Positions 23,067 to 33,930 of a stretch of DNA of 64,000 bases are shown here, in pieces. Each line of letters opens with the position of its first letter. The first letter of the stretch is position 1. Origin of the DNA: Phocoena phocoena (Eukaryota > Chordata > Mammalia > Artiodactyla > Phocoenidae); assembly GCF_963924675.1 (NCBI RefSeq), contig NC_089236.1, forward strand, positions 64,813,306-64,877,305, written 5' to 3'. The translations under genes were made by a program, and so were the position numbers. The notes below the pieces were generated by a model. That model was not told where the DNA came from. It made no database searches and was given only the letters and a program-made list of their open reading frames with translations.

Positions 23067-24710
23067 TCTGATAACTCTTGATTGGGGTCTAGTGAACACT
23101 TCAGTCATAAACATCCCCTCATTATGACAGAGCAGACAGATGAAAAAAAAGAAGAAAAGGGCATCATGCTAAAAGGCATTTCTATACGAGAATCCGTTTT
23201 CCTTTTAAACAACTTCCCACACTGTTCAGCACTGATCTGTGTACCTGAAGTGCATTTTATGTTATGTTTCATTTTGCTTTTATGCAAATATAGTACCAGG
23301 CCACAGATGCACTTAGTTATTTTTAATGGTAGTGGTGTTGTTTGTAATACTCATCCAAGGGGTAGAATGAATCTAGAATGTTAAATAAATTTGGAGTAGA
23401 ATTACAGAGAGGCAGCAGCTGCATTGGAACGAGGGCAGTTGTCACCTGATATTCGCCTGCCGAGTGGCAGATGATTAGGTGACCATGTAGAACTTTGACT
23501 CCTAATATCACAAAATCCCATTCTTACAGGTCACCAAAACCGCTTGGAGAGGTTACTACTCTATTTCAGATGTAGATAAAGAGATCAAAAAAAAAAAAAA
23601 TTGACCATTCTGGAAACCTGTTTATATTTTTTAAATAGCCACTTCCCTCCACTTTTAACACATACAGTACTTTTGTCCTAACAGACACCTTTCTAGAATT
23701 TAAGTTTAAAACTTTAAATTGCTTTTCCTGTAAAACTTACTGAAAGAAACCAATCCCTGTTATGATCAAGGCAATAAAATATGTTTTTTCTCTCCAAATA
23801 AAAGATGTGTTAAAAGAACCCATGGCAGAGTGATCTGTGGCTGAGCTGTATGTGTACTTCATACAATTACTGTCAGTATTGGCTATGTGTCAAATGTGTT
23901 TAGACTCAGCTCCCTTCTTTAGTATGTGTTTATTACAATGCAAGACCAATTTATTACCCATTAGTCTATCATTCTCACTCTTCCTATTTATTATTCAGCT
24001 TCTTATTTGTGTATAAAGCGATGTAGCTTCAGATTTGTGAATCTACACAAAGGGACACTGTATGTGCGGCAGCAGCGTAACCGAGGCCTTATTTCATTTT
24101 CTATTGTTTGCCTTGCTGGTGAGTCTACCGGCAACACTAAATCTGTGGGCTCTGTAAACTCCTAAGTTATGAAGGTTCTTCAGATGTTAATTATCCCCAT
24201 TGATATACCCTCTTTATTATACACGTGATATACAGTATATACGGCTGTCCTTCGTAGTAGTCTGAGATAATGCTGCTGTTGGTGGTTCCTGTCTCTGTGG
24301 CTGGCGGTGCAGAAAAAGGCGGCATGGGCCAAGCAGCGCTTCCCACTCTGCATACACAGGGCAGTATTCAGAAATGAGCAATGCCCGGCTTCAGTTAGAG
24401 CTATTAAAATAGTCTGCATGTCCTCCTGCAGCAAAGCCACCAAGTTTAGGGTATTTTAACAAAAATTTATGCTAAGGAAAAGGAAACCAAAAAATGTATA
24501 TTTTTCCCCAAATTCTATTATGGATTTTTAGGAAAAGAGTGCATTCTTACACATCCTGGACCTGCCGTAAATTCTTCTTTCAATCCACTATTCATTTAAA
24601 GGAAACAAGTGATACAAGTTTCTCTTGAATTCAAGGTTCACATAGCAACTTTTATTCCGGAATGTAAATACCTTCTTTGACCCAGGTTAATTGATATGTT
24701 AGAGGAGTGG
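23067..24710. other. No gene recognised
   Basis: AT-rich sequence with an A run at 23587-23600. Frames on both strands (23082-23384 plus, 23105-23287 minus) overlap and show no motif. Confidence 0.5.

Positions 24711-24742
<32 letters not shown>
24711..24742. repeat. T-rich tract
   Basis: (TTTTC)n passes into a pure T run. No SINE or LINE body is attached on either side that I can recognise. Confidence 0.85.
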
Positions 24743-24743
<1 letters not shown>

Positions 24744-24796
24744 AAGCTGGGATATCACTTGCTTAAGGTAAAGCTTATGCCAAAACTTGAGGGTTT

Positions 24797-25082
24797 ATAC
24801 GTGTGTGTACATACACGTATGCAGTTGTGTGTACATATACATGCATGTGATTGTGTGTGCGTATACATGCATGCAACTGTGTGTACATATGCACACGTGC
24901 GATTGTGTGTATTGTACACATGGTTGTGTGTACATGTACACACATGTGAGTGTGCATATACACGCGTGCGCTTGTGTGTGTTGTACGTGTACATGCATGT
25001 GATTGTGTGTGCATATACACGGATGCAATTGTTTGTGTGTGTGCATATACACACATGCAGTTGTGTGTACACAGCATACATA
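24797..25082. repeat. Alternating purine-pyrimidine minisatellite
   Basis: About ten imperfect units of 22-32 bp, built on a frame of ACACATGCA, then RTTGTGTGT, then RCATAT. Nearly the whole 286 bp alternates purine and pyrimidine, with many self-complementary words (ATGCAT, ACGCGT, GTACAC, CACGTG). Such sequence favours left-handed Z-DNA or cruciforms. It keeps several frames open on both strands, producing artefactual Cys/His/Val-rich peptides. Confidence 0.93.
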
Positions 25083-25539
25083 TGGAAGGTTAAATCCAGG
25101 ATGAAAATCAATATGGCTCCTCCCTGCCACCCCTGCCGGTGTGTCAGGGAACCTCGGGGGTACCCTGTTACTGCCTGAGGTCCATAATATAAAGCACTGC
25201 CTTGAAAAATAACTTCAAATGGTCATCAAATGCTGATAACGTGTGCAACTGTACAATGATTCATAGAACTTTCACGCTGACTTGGCTCTGACAGACAGAT
25301 CAGAGCTCTAATCTCCATTTGACACTAAAAGGAGGGAGATGACACTTTAAGGGAGACCCAGCATAGTGATATAAATGTGAAAAAGAGGTGGTATCTAGTG
25401 TAAAGAGGCAGGATGTGAGCATATGGAGGAAGACAATGTAAATAGAATGAGAATAACCAGCAACACAAGGAGAACTTGGGGGAGATGCAACGTCACTTGA
25501 TGACAGGGAAAGATCACGCGGGTGAAGGGAGCTGCTAGC
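25083..25539. other. No gene recognised
   Basis: Unique-looking, moderately GC-richer at 25100-25180. Confidence 0.5.
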
Positions 25540-25735
25540 ATTTGTATGTCAGTCACTAAGCTAAGTTTTTCACATGTTGTCCCCCAAACGAGTCTAGGAG
25601 GTCAGAGGTCTGTTCGTCCCATCTTAGAAGACAGGAATCAGAGCTCAAGAATGTAGAGGACAGACAGATAGCAGTGCTAGACTTGAAGTCAGCCTCTGGA
25701 CTTCAGGCTGATTCCTTGAGCCACTAGGTCATACT
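25540..25735 (-). mobile_element. MIR SINE, antisense
   Basis: CATTTGTATGTCAGTCACTA, AGCTAAGTTTTTCACATG, then GTCTAGGAGGTCAGAGG, CCCATCTTAGAAGACAGG, CAGAGCTCAAGAATG and GCAGTGCTAGACTTGAAGTC keep the antisense MIR order. Confidence 0.65.
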
Positions 25736-25829
25736 CGATGCTGGAAACAGAAGGAATGGATCCAGCCTATATGTGCAGAACAATAGATCAAAGAGTCAGA
25801 GATCCTTCCAAAGCTTCTTGCATATAGCT

Positions 25830-26050
25830 GAGCTACTGGGGGCGGTTGGCGTGACACAGAGGGCCTGGCCCTGCTCTAGAAGAAATGGATCCTTGTCCCA
25901 ACTCTACCATAAACTCGCCCTGAGGCGTCTGACCTTTTCCCTTCATTTATGTTAAGACTGTCTCCTCATCTATAAAATAAGGAGGTTAAGATAGATGATT
26001 TCTGTGATCCCTTCCATCTTCCATGATATTTATATGAAACTGAAACAAAG
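25830..26050 (+). mobile_element. MIR SINE, plus orientation
   Basis: CCTGGCCCTGCTCTAGAAG leads into GTCCCAACTCTACCATAAAC, CTGACCTTTTCCCTTC, ACTGTCTCCTCATCTATAAA and ATAAGGAGGTTAAGATAGAT. The 5' part is diverged and the core is clear. Confidence 0.6.
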
Positions 26051-26202
26051 TGATACGCAGAGCCTGCTGAGGGCTGAGGCAGTGTCATCCCCTGCCCTTG
26101 AAAGCCGCGTCAGCCTGACTGACACCTGCCGACACTGGCTTGCAGGTATATCCTGAACCACTCCCGTACCTTGCAGCTTACCTCCACTGAGATGGTGCTT
26201 TT

Positions 26203-26585
26203 TTGAAAACTTTTATTGAAGTGTAGTTGATTTACAGTTTTGTGTTAATTTCTTCTGTGCAACAAAGTGACTCAGTTATACATATATACATTCTTTTCCA
26301 CTATGGTTTGCCACAGGGTATTGAATATAGTTCCCTGTGCTCTACAGAAGGACCTTGTTGTCCATCCTCTCTCTATATAATGGTTTGCCTCTGCTAATCC
26401 CGAACCCCCAATCCATTCCTCCCCTACCTGCCCTCACCCTTGGCAACCACAAGTCTGTTCTCTATGTCTTTGAGTCTGTTTCTGTTTCACAGATATGTTG
26501 ATTTGTGTCATATTTTAGGTTCCACATCTAAGTGATATCATATGGTATTTGTCTTTCTCTTTCTGACTGACTTCGCTTAGTAGGG
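26203..26585 (-). mobile_element. L1, 5'-truncated, antisense
   Basis: Plus-strand reading runs from ACTTTTATTGAAGTGTAGTT through TTGTTGTCCATCC, CTTGGCAACCACAAG and ATATCATATGGTATTTGTCT, an L1 3' UTR of artiodactyl/cetacean type. Target-site duplication GATGGTGCTTTT lies at 26191-26202 and 26586-26597. The insert is about 380 bp, so all coding sequence is missing. Confidence 0.88.
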
Positions 26586-26814
26586 GATGGTGCTTTTGTA
26601 TTCTAAGCCTTCCTGAGTACACATCGGAGCTGACCAGTGACCTGAGGGGTAGAATGAGGTCACCTTCAGGACTTTCCCTTCTGAGCTGGCCTCCTCAGAT
26701 CTTGAGTCACATTAGGCAAAAGATGATACCCAGTTTTGATTACTTCAACTTAAGAGTCTGTGAAGAAACGAAGATGCATAAAGATCAGAAGGGGATAACA
26801 TTTGAAAGGCTAGC

Positions 26815-27015
26815 ATTTAATACCATTTATTACATCCAACACAGTGCTCAGCCCTTCACCTACTACTTTGTCTCATATTAACCCTCTCAGCAAACAAATA
26901 ATTTAGGCACCATTACCCCATATTGCAAGGCAGGAAACGGAAGCTCACTGAGATCTGCAAACCCACTTAGGGCTGTATATCTTAAGTAGCAGAGCTGAAA
27001 TCCAAATGGAGGCGG
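26815..27015 (-). mobile_element. MIR SINE, antisense
   Basis: ACAGTGCTCAGCCCTTCACC, CTCATATTAACCCTCTCAGC, ACCATTACCCCATATTGCA, GAAACGGAAGCTCACTGAG and GCAGAGCTGAAATCCAAATG are clear MIR words in antisense order. The CHR target site begins about 20 bp beyond its right end. Confidence 0.8.
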
Positions 27016-27051
27016 GGTGTCTCCTTGACTCCAAAGCCGCCTCTGTTTTTT

Positions 27052-27259
27052 GGGGGTTTTTTTGCGGTACGCGGGCCTCTCACTGTTGTGGCTTCTCCCG
27101 TTGCGGAGCACAGGCTCCGGACGCGCAGGCTCAGCGGCCGTGGGTCACGGGGCCCAGTCGCTCCGCGGCATGTGGGATCTTCCTGGTCCGGGGCACGAAC
27201 CCGTGTCCCCTGCATCGGCAGGCGGACTCTCAACCACTGCGCCACCAGGGAAGCCCCGT
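27052..27259 (-). mobile_element. CHR-type SINE, antisense
   Basis: Near-perfect 16-bp target-site duplication (GCCGCCTCTGTTTTTT at 27036-27051; GCCACCTCTGTTTTTT at 27260-27275, one difference). The tail is T-rich with a GGGGG interruption. The body has CGTGGGTCACGGGGCCCAGT where most copies have a CATGGCTCACGGGCCCAGC pattern. Confidence 0.96.
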
Positions 27260-27275
27260 GCCACCTCTGTTTTTT

Positions 27276-27604
27276 ATAATCGTGTTGTAGAGAAACATAG
27301 GTGGTAATTTAAGAATGACCTTTAGATATGAAAGCAATAATTTTGTAAAAGTCTGTGACTGGATATTCTCTGTATTATCTGAGAATAGAAAAAAAATGAG
27401 CTCTATTTATAACATGAGAAATTTGAGTTGGTTATAAAAAAAAAATAGTTTCTTGACAAAACTTGTATGAGTAACTGGCCTTTCCTTGAAAGGGCTTATG
27501 TCAGCTCCCTTTGAAGTCTAAGCAGAACAAATTCTACATTGGGTCTTAACTTTTAGAATAAATTCACTTTTACCAGTAAGTTTTTAGAGCACTGATAAAA
27601 TCCT
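27276..27604. other. No gene recognised
   Basis: AT-rich sequence with two short A runs near 27389-27395 and 27438-27446. Confidence 0.5.
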
Positions 27605-28245
27605 AATCTGATTATCTATTGCTCTGTAACAAACTACACCAAAACTAAGCAAATGACAACTATGTTATCTTATCTATGATTCTCTGTGCCTAAAATTCTG
27701 GCAAAATAAAACTGGGACAACTCTTCTTTACACTCTGACATCTGGCCTCACCCAGGGAGACTTGAATGGGGGAAGTGGTGGAAGTGGCTCAAATGAGGTA
27801 TTGTATCTAAGACTTTCTTTCTGGCTGTTCAATGATTTCCTTGGTTCTTCTCTGCGTGCCATCTTTTGGGACTATAATACACAAGATGGCTTATTACCCA
27901 CAAGTCTAGTCTTTCAGCTGGGATGGCTGGACCAGGTGGGAGCTGGCCAATCATCCCTCTCTCTTGCTCTTTACATGGCCTCTTCATGTTGGTATCTTGG
28001 GCATCTTCACCACATGGAAGTATCAGGGCAGTTGGACTTCTTACATGGCAACTGGCTTCCAGCAAGCATTCCAACGGATTACAAGGATTCCAAAAATCTA
28101 GTCTTAGAAGTCACACAACGTCAATTCTACTGTATTATTTTGATCACACAGATAAGTCCAGGTGCCATGTGATAGGGGACTAGACGGGGTATAAATACTG
28201 GAAGCCGTGGCTTATTGGAGGCCATCTTTGGAGACTAGCTTCATA
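27605..28245 (-). mobile_element. LTR-like repeat, MaLR/MLT class, antisense
   Basis: The left edge ATTATCTATTGCTCTGTAAC and right edge GGAGGCCATCTTTGGAGACT mirror the ends of MLT-type LTRs read in reverse. Between them are words such as CACATGGAAGTATCAGGGCA and GTCACACAACGTCAATTC. The 136-codon plus-strand frame inside it (27762-28172) is an antisense accident of the LTR. Confidence 0.55.
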
Positions 28246-29307
28246 AGCCCCATGGAATTTTAGGGCTGAAAGACACATAAGTGCTACACAAATAACCATT
28301 CACCTAAGGGGAAAAAAAGAATATACTAAAAATAGACAAGTAGTCTTCTAGACCACCAAGGAGGGTTTTATGTGTGGATTAAAGGTAGTTAACGTACTCC
28401 CCAAATATTCTAACATCTCTCTAGGCAGAAAAATTGCATAAGTCTCAAGTGAATTACATATTAATAATTTGTCTTTTCCCATTTATAAGGGTAAAAATAG
28501 CTTGGGGCTATAACTTGTAGCTTTCAATTTGCATCTTCATTGCACCAGGGAAGGCTGCTATGTGACACATATGTTTGACTATCCTAGCTGAAAATAAAGT
28601 AGTATGGGTTTAATTTTATTGGCGAGAGACCAGCTTTCCATAATTTTAACCTAGTGAATCGTTATGGACCATAATTCAGATTTAATGATCTGACTCATTG
28701 AAATGATAAGATCCCAGCTTTGGGCAGGCATATTGTTGCTTCTCATCAGAAAGTCTATTATTTTACATGTCAGGTACTCCCTCCCCCTTCCTGTGCACCT
28801 TTAAATAGAAGGCAGATGCTGTCAGCTGGCCCTAACCAGCACAAATGATTGAGTCACTAGAGCTTATGTGAACACGTGCGGTTCTGTATTTGAATCTAGT
28901 AAGTCCATTGCTAATGACGCCGTACAGTTCAGAGATTTCACTGTTGACAAAGACCATATGTTCCCCCAGCAGCTTCCTGTGTAATGTTCTGTTTACTGTA
29001 TATTCAGCAGAGGATTTGAACAGCTTTACCTGGAGCAAAATAGTCTATCCACAGACCGTGTGACGTGATGTGCTACCCAAAATAGATAAATGTTTCTAAA
29101 ATACGTGAGAAGTGAGTTCTCTCACTAAGACAGCCTTAAATGAGATACCTTTGCTGCTAGGATGTACAATGTCTTTGCCCATCTGTGGAGACCAAAAGAG
29201 AATTAGGTTGAGTCTCACATAAAACAAAGCACACAAAAAACTAAGATTAATTTTAAAACATAGCCAAATATCTTCTGTTGATAATAAAGGCTATAGGAAT
29301 AATGAAT
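28246..29307. other. No gene recognised
   Basis: AT-rich unique-looking sequence up to the tandem duplication. Confidence 0.5.
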
Positions 29308-29499
29308 TTATTTCTTCTACCCACTCATAGTCAGGAAGGCCACCTCTTACTGGCCCATTGGCATCCTGTTCTCAAATCTCTTGAAGTTAAATTGGTTATA
29401 CTCTTATTTCTTCTACCCACTCATAGTCAGGAAGGCCACCTCTTACTGGCCCATTGGCATCCTGTTCTCAAATCTCTTGAAGTTAAATTGGTTATACTC
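29308..29499. repeat. Perfect 96-bp tandem duplication
   Basis: Units 29308-29403 and 29404-29499 are identical base for base. Each starts TTATTTCTTCTACCCACTCA and ends AAATTGGTTATACTC. Because 96 is divisible by three, the overlapping frame shows the same 32-residue block twice. The unit is not a recognised repeat family. Confidence 0.97.
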
Positions 29500-29639
29500 T
29501 TTTATTTAGAAAGCAGAGGAGTTAAATCTGACCAATTTGATTGACCAGAAAATACTGAAATAACAGGAAAGGTTCTTATAGTGGTTTGCTTCCTTGTCCT
29601 ACTGTTTTGACTGTTTAAGACCAAAAGCATGCAAAGTTT

Positions 29640-29880
29640 AATGGTTTAGCAGTTAAGAGAATACATCCTAAAAACATTCATCAGGGTGGAATCCTGGGTC
29701 CGCCAAGTAGTAAAATGTGACTTTGGCAAGTTCCTTAAGCTCTCTTAGCCTCAGTTTCCTTCTTTGTGAAAAGAAGGGGGTGTAACGCTATTGACTTCTT
29801 TAGATGGCTGTGAAGGTTCGTTCAAACATTTAACACAATTCCTGATACATAAGCACTGAATAAATATGAACTTTTATCCA
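29640..29880 (+). mobile_element. MIR SINE
   Basis: GGTTTAGCAGTTAAGAGAAT, GGAATCCTGGGTCCGCC, TGTGACTTTGGCAAGTTCC, CTCTTAGCCTCAGTTTCC and the 3' part CCTGATACATAAGCACTGAA with TAAATATGAAC give an almost complete MIR. Confidence 0.85.
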
Positions 29881-31406
29881 AACCACTGGAATATTTTTTT
29901 TTTTTTTGGTCTATGAATTAACTGTGAATGTTATTACTCAAACTTCCAATATTACCCATGGAGGCATACGCCAGTTAGACTCAACTGAAAATAGAGGGGA
30001 TGAAAGTTCGAATCCAGGGGTGTTTTGAAGTTAATCATATTATAATACTTTGAGATGATCTATTTCTGATTTATTTTACATAGTGTGGGCAATTATTTGG
30101 ATGTGACTTCTTAGTTCAATTCCTGCACGGACACTTACAGTTAAAAGTCCAACTTTCAAGTGCCTCATGGAACCAGTAACAACTTCCAGCGGTGGCCAGT
30201 TCAATCTCACCCCCACTGCAGAGTAAATTTAAACTAAACTGGACAGTTGGGGCATAGGTGGAGATGTACTCTGATTACCGTAATCCTATATCTTGAAGTA
30301 TTAAACTCCATAGAGAAACAAAATGTTCTTTCATGGTTTTCTTGAAAGACCAGTGTGGGGATAAGGTTATTTATATATTTTTCTCAACCACAGCCCAGAT
30401 TTTAGGGCTTCTTCAGTTTGTTTTAATAAAAGAGGAATGGATAGAGTGTAGCTATTCTTTGTAGTTGCTGGCAAGATAATACAATAATCACAGAGACGCT
30501 GTATGATGAAACTTGGTACCTCAAGCAGTAAATTTAAGGAGCTTATAAAACAATGGCTCAGGTTCAAATACTCCTAGCAACAGTAATAAGGAAAGTAAGG
30601 GAGAAAGATCCTCAAATCTTTGTTTCACACTGACAAGGCCTCGATATAATTAAAGTTGTCCCAGAGAATACATTTTCTTCCTTCACTCAAACAAAACCTT
30701 CAGATGCTCATTTCTGGAGTCAAGTTCACAGGCATCTCTGTGACCCAGAGAAAGATAATTCTGTACAAGTCATCAAGGTAGACAGGTGATAAATGAGAAA
30801 AGGGGATTCATTTTGACTCTGACTGTTTCAGAGGGGATTCTCTTCCTTGAGATATCCTGAGATAGGGCTTTCTGCTTGCTCTGTGTGTGTGTGTGTGTGT
30901 GTTTAATTACAAGTACCAGAGGCAGTAGGCTGTGTTTCCATCTTATCCTGGGTGTTACGTTTTCAGTGCTAGTAAAGCTTTCCTGAGGAAGAAAACACTG
31001 TATTCTTCTGAGTGTTCTTGTCATTGACAATCTCCTCACCCCTGTGGATACTTCAGAAAGTTATGTCAAATCCTCACTATCTACAAGGATTTTGCTTTTA
31101 TGATTCAGACCTGGTACTTTCCATGCTTGCCTTTCAGGTCAAAAGCCAGAAAGTCAGCATCTTCAGAAGTCTGATGAGCACTTGAACTTCAGGAGATTTA
31201 TGACCACTAGACTTGATTTCTAAAGCAGTTTTATTCAAGTACAGACCATGTATTCTGTGGACAGTGATATTTATATCCATATGTTTTATACCTAAAATAT
31301 GCAACTTTGCTCTTCTTTTCGTTGCTGTGAATAATGCATTTTTTTTTTATTTAGAATGTTAATGATATCTTCCTCAAGCAGAGTACATCATCAGTTTGTT
31401 TTGTTT
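29881..31406. other. No gene recognised
   Basis: Contains a T run (29892-29908) and the TG microsatellite at 30882-30902. No motif-bearing frame is seen. Confidence 0.5.
30882..30902. repeat. (TG)n microsatellite
   Basis: About ten uninterrupted TG units. Confidence 0.95.
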
Positions 31407-31424
31407 GGGCTTCCAGGGAAGCCC
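31407..31424. repeat. 18-bp palindrome made of CHR 5'-end sequence
   Basis: GGGCTTCCAGGGAAGCCC is an 8-bp perfect inverted repeat with a 2-base centre. Each arm equals the first bases of the CHR SINE head (GGGCTTCCCTGG) in opposite directions. No other CHR sequence is attached. Confidence 0.7.
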
Positions 31425-31654
31425 TAATGTTAATTTTTAAAAAAATCTCTAATCAATATCTTACAGGCAATGAGAGACTCTCACAATGTACCAACTATAC
31501 TGCTGAATGTATGACCTATGTTTTAAAACTCAGGGTCTACTACTTGCCCTACATTTATTATTTGTCTACTCTATACCAGGCAGTTTTGGGCAGTGCAGAA
31601 ATTACAAAGAAAAAGGTAACTAGACCTTCTTGCCCTCAAAATAGAGATATAATG

Positions 31655-31920
31655 TGAGTCACATTTGTAATTGTAAAAATTCTAATAGCCACATTAAACC
31701 AAGTAAAAATAAACAAGTTAAATTAATTTTAATAATATATTTCATTTAAGTCAGTATATCCAAAATATTATCTTTTCAACATGGAAACAATTTTAAAAGT
31801 TATGAATGATGTAGTTTATGTTCTTTTTTTCTTTTGAAATCCAGTATGTATATTAATCTTACAGCAAATATCAGTTTGGCAAAACCACATTTTAATAGTC
31901 TGTTAGTCTAATGTCATTTG
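31655..31920. mobile_element. hAT-Charlie element, MER58-like
   Basis: GTGAGTCACATTTGTAATTG, CTAATAGCCACATTAAACC, TTAATTTTAATAATATATTT, then TATCCAAAATATTATC and TTTTGAAATCCAGTATGTAT follow a non-autonomous hAT repeat with 'agccacat' motifs. One end is missing. The name is from memory. Confidence 0.55.
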
Positions 31921-31959
31921 GACAGCATAGGTCTAGTTGTTGGAATGAGAAGGGCAATG

Positions 31960-32185
31960 GAGGCTTCCCTGGTGGCGCAGTGGTTGAGAGTCCGCCTGCC
32001 GATGCGGGGGACACGGGTTCGTGCCCTGGTCCGGGAAGATCCCACATGCCGCGGAGCGGCTGGGCCCGTGAGCCGTGGCCGCTGAGCCTGCGTGTCCGGA
32101 GCCTGTGCTCCGCAACGGGAGAGGCCACAACAGTGAGAGGCCCGCGTACCGCAAAAAAAAAAAAAAAGAAAGAAAGAAAGAAAAA
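31960..32185 (+). mobile_element. CHR-type SINE, plus strand
   Basis: Near-consensus copy. The head carries A box TGGCGCAGTGG (31973-31983) and B box GGTTCGTGCC (about 32016-32025). The tail is an A run followed by (GAAA)n. Target-site duplication AGGGCAATG / AGGGCAGTG lies at 31951-31959 and 32186-32194, with one difference. Confidence 0.96.
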
Positions 32186-32344
32186 AGGGCAGTGATCATA
32201 AGCACAGGTTGATGAAGATGTGACCATGGCATTATGAGGGGAGAGGGTACCTACCACAGCTTGGTTGGCAATGGATAATCAGGCTCTGCTTCCAACTTAA
32301 AGTCAGACTTCACCTGTCCTTAAATGAAAATTAGGAGTCATTCG

Positions 32345-32570
32345 GTCCATCTTAGTTGTAAGAATATAGATTTGGGAGTCAGTTAGGCCAGGGTTTGAGT
32401 CCCAGCTTTACCACTTACTGTTTGGATTCCTTGGGCAAGTTACTAGCTTCTTTAATACTCAATTTCCTCTTGGTAACATTGTGATGAGTTTAACATAAGA
32501 GATGTACTGGGCACACTGACTGCCATGTAGTAGATATGCTCAGTGAATGTTAGCGGCTGTGGTTCTAACT
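32345..32570 (+). mobile_element. MIR SINE
   Basis: Contains GATTTGGGAGTCAGTTAGG, GGGTTTGAGTCCCAGC, TTTACCACTTACTG, TTGGGCAAGTTACTAGC, CAATTTCCTCTTGGTAACA and a 3' TGCCATGTAGTAGATATGCT. This is one of the best preserved MIRs in the window. Confidence 0.85.
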
Positions 32571-32624
32571 GCATAGAAGGACAATAATGCAAAGTACCCT
32601 ACTGAGTGTGATGGCAAAAAGACA

Positions 32625-32690
32625 AGTCATCCTCAGTCCTGGCTGCACATTAGAATTTTCTGGGAAGTTTTAAAAAGTAACGATGGGAAA
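32625..32690 (+). mobile_element. MER5A-like fragment
   Basis: TCCTGGCTGCACATTAGAAT, TTTCTGGGAAGTTTTAAAAA and GTAACGATGGG fit one end of the MER5A hAT repeat. It is only about 65 bp. Confidence 0.5.
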
Positions 32691-32936
32691 TTCAGGAAAG
32701 AGACAAGTCAAATGACACCTCAAGGAAACTGACTGATAATTCCAGAAAGTAGCACATTCTACAGGGTAATCAATTCATTTCCAGAATAAATCAATGGTAG
32801 AAGGAAAAGAAGGGCTTAATTGTAGGGGAGAGGCCTATTCTAGATTTTAAAAGGTCTAATAGATTTAATAACCAAATGTGATGTGTCCGTTTATTTAATT
32901 CTTATTCAAAGAAACCAACTGCAGAAAGACATTTTT

Positions 32937-33142
32937 TTTTTTTTTTTTTTGCAGTACGTGGGCCTCTCACCGCCATGGCCTCTCCCGTTGCGGAGCACAG
33001 GCTCCAGACACGCAGGCTCAGCGGCTGTGGCTCACGGGCTCAGCCGCCTCACGGCATGTGGGATCTTCCCAGACCGGGGCACAAACCCGTGTCCCCTGCA
33101 TCGGCAGGCGGACTCTCAACCACTGCGCCACCAGGGAAGCCC
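32937..33142 (-). mobile_element. CHR-type SINE, antisense
   Basis: T tail 32932-32950. Target-site duplication AAGACATTTTT lies at 32926-32936 and 33143-33153. By eye it is the most diverged short copy: CACCGCCATGG, CTCCAGACACG and CCGCCTCACGG replace consensus words, several through loss of CpG. Confidence 0.95.
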
Positions 33143-33299
33143 AAGACATTTTTGATAGAACTGGGAAAATATTGTGTGGTCTAAGGTATCAGATAACAGC
33201 TAAGAATTAGTGTTCATTGCTTGTGAAATGGTGATGTCTGGAATTTGTTTTAAAATGTTTAAACAAAAAGAGGATAGGTCAACGTGTATGGCAAAATCT

Positions 33300-33390
33300 T
33301 AATAATTGTCGAATCTGACTGATAAGATTCATTACACCACCTTCTCTACTTTGGTTGAAGTTTGAAATTTTTCATAATTAAAAAATACAT
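33300..33390 (+). mobile_element. L1 3' end fragment
   Basis: ACTGATAAGATTCATTACAC, then TTCTCTACTTTGGTTGAAG, TTTGAAATTTTTCATAAT and TAAAAAA matches the last ~90 bp of an old L1M element. Confidence 0.6.
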
Positions 33391-33589
33391 ACTTATTAAA
33401 CAATACTTAGAAAATGCCAAAACGAAACACTGCTTCTTGGGCCCCAAGATTCTATTTTAGTTTGTCTTGGGAGTAAATGGGGATCGGGGCATTGCTGTCT
33501 TTTAAAAGCTGCTGAAATACTTCTAGCGTACAGCCACCGTTAACAGGTAGAAGCCATGGAGGCAGGTGCTCATGTTTATAGGAGGGGAG

Positions 33590-33930
33590 TCTGGAGGTGG
33601 AGGCAGGTGTCATGCTATCATAAAGGGTGTTTCAAGGTTACTGGGAGCCAGAGTTTTAAGCTGGGAAACGATATAGTCATACACACGTTTTATCAAAAGA
33701 CCACTCTGGCAGGGCTGTCGAGAATGGATGACTAATGGACAAATTATAGGCAGGGAAAGAGATAGGCAAGAAATGATGAGGCTCTAAACTCAGGGAGTGA
33801 ATGTGTAGGTTTAAAGGGAGAGACAGGGTATAACAGCCATCTGCAAGGTAGGACATAACCAAAATGGTTGAGATTTGTGGCGGAGGTGGGGAACTAGTCA
33901 TGAACCAGAGGAAGGAGATTCTGATATCAC
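33590..33930. repeat. Old interspersed repeat, family not named
   Basis: AAGACCACTCTGGCAGGGCT, GAATGGATGACTAATGGAC, GGCAAGAAATGATGAGG and ATGGTTGAGATTTGTGG resemble a common mammalian repeat ('...atcactctggctgctgtgtggagaatggac...'). I cannot name the family confidently. Confidence 0.4.

Noticed and set aside
24797..25082. CRISPR-like array of repeats and spacers
   Set aside because: The units are imperfect, contiguous and low-complexity, with no constant repeat separated by unique spacers. The host is a mammal.
24696..25178. 160-codon frame rich in Cys, Val and His, with overlapping frames on both strands
   Set aside because: Produced by the alternating purine-pyrimidine minisatellite, which lacks stop codons in several frames. 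No protein family fits.
27762..28172. 136-codon plus-strand frame
   Set aside because: Lies within an antisense LTR-like repeat. No retroviral or cellular domain is seen.
29278..29544. 88-codon frame with a twice-repeated 32-residue block
   Set aside because: The repeat follows from the perfect 96-bp DNA duplication, whose length is divisible by three. There is no other coding signal.
31973..32040. tRNA gene-like A and B boxes
   Set aside because: They are the promoter boxes of a CHR SINE head. No cloverleaf with anticodon arm and acceptor stem of a working tRNA is present.
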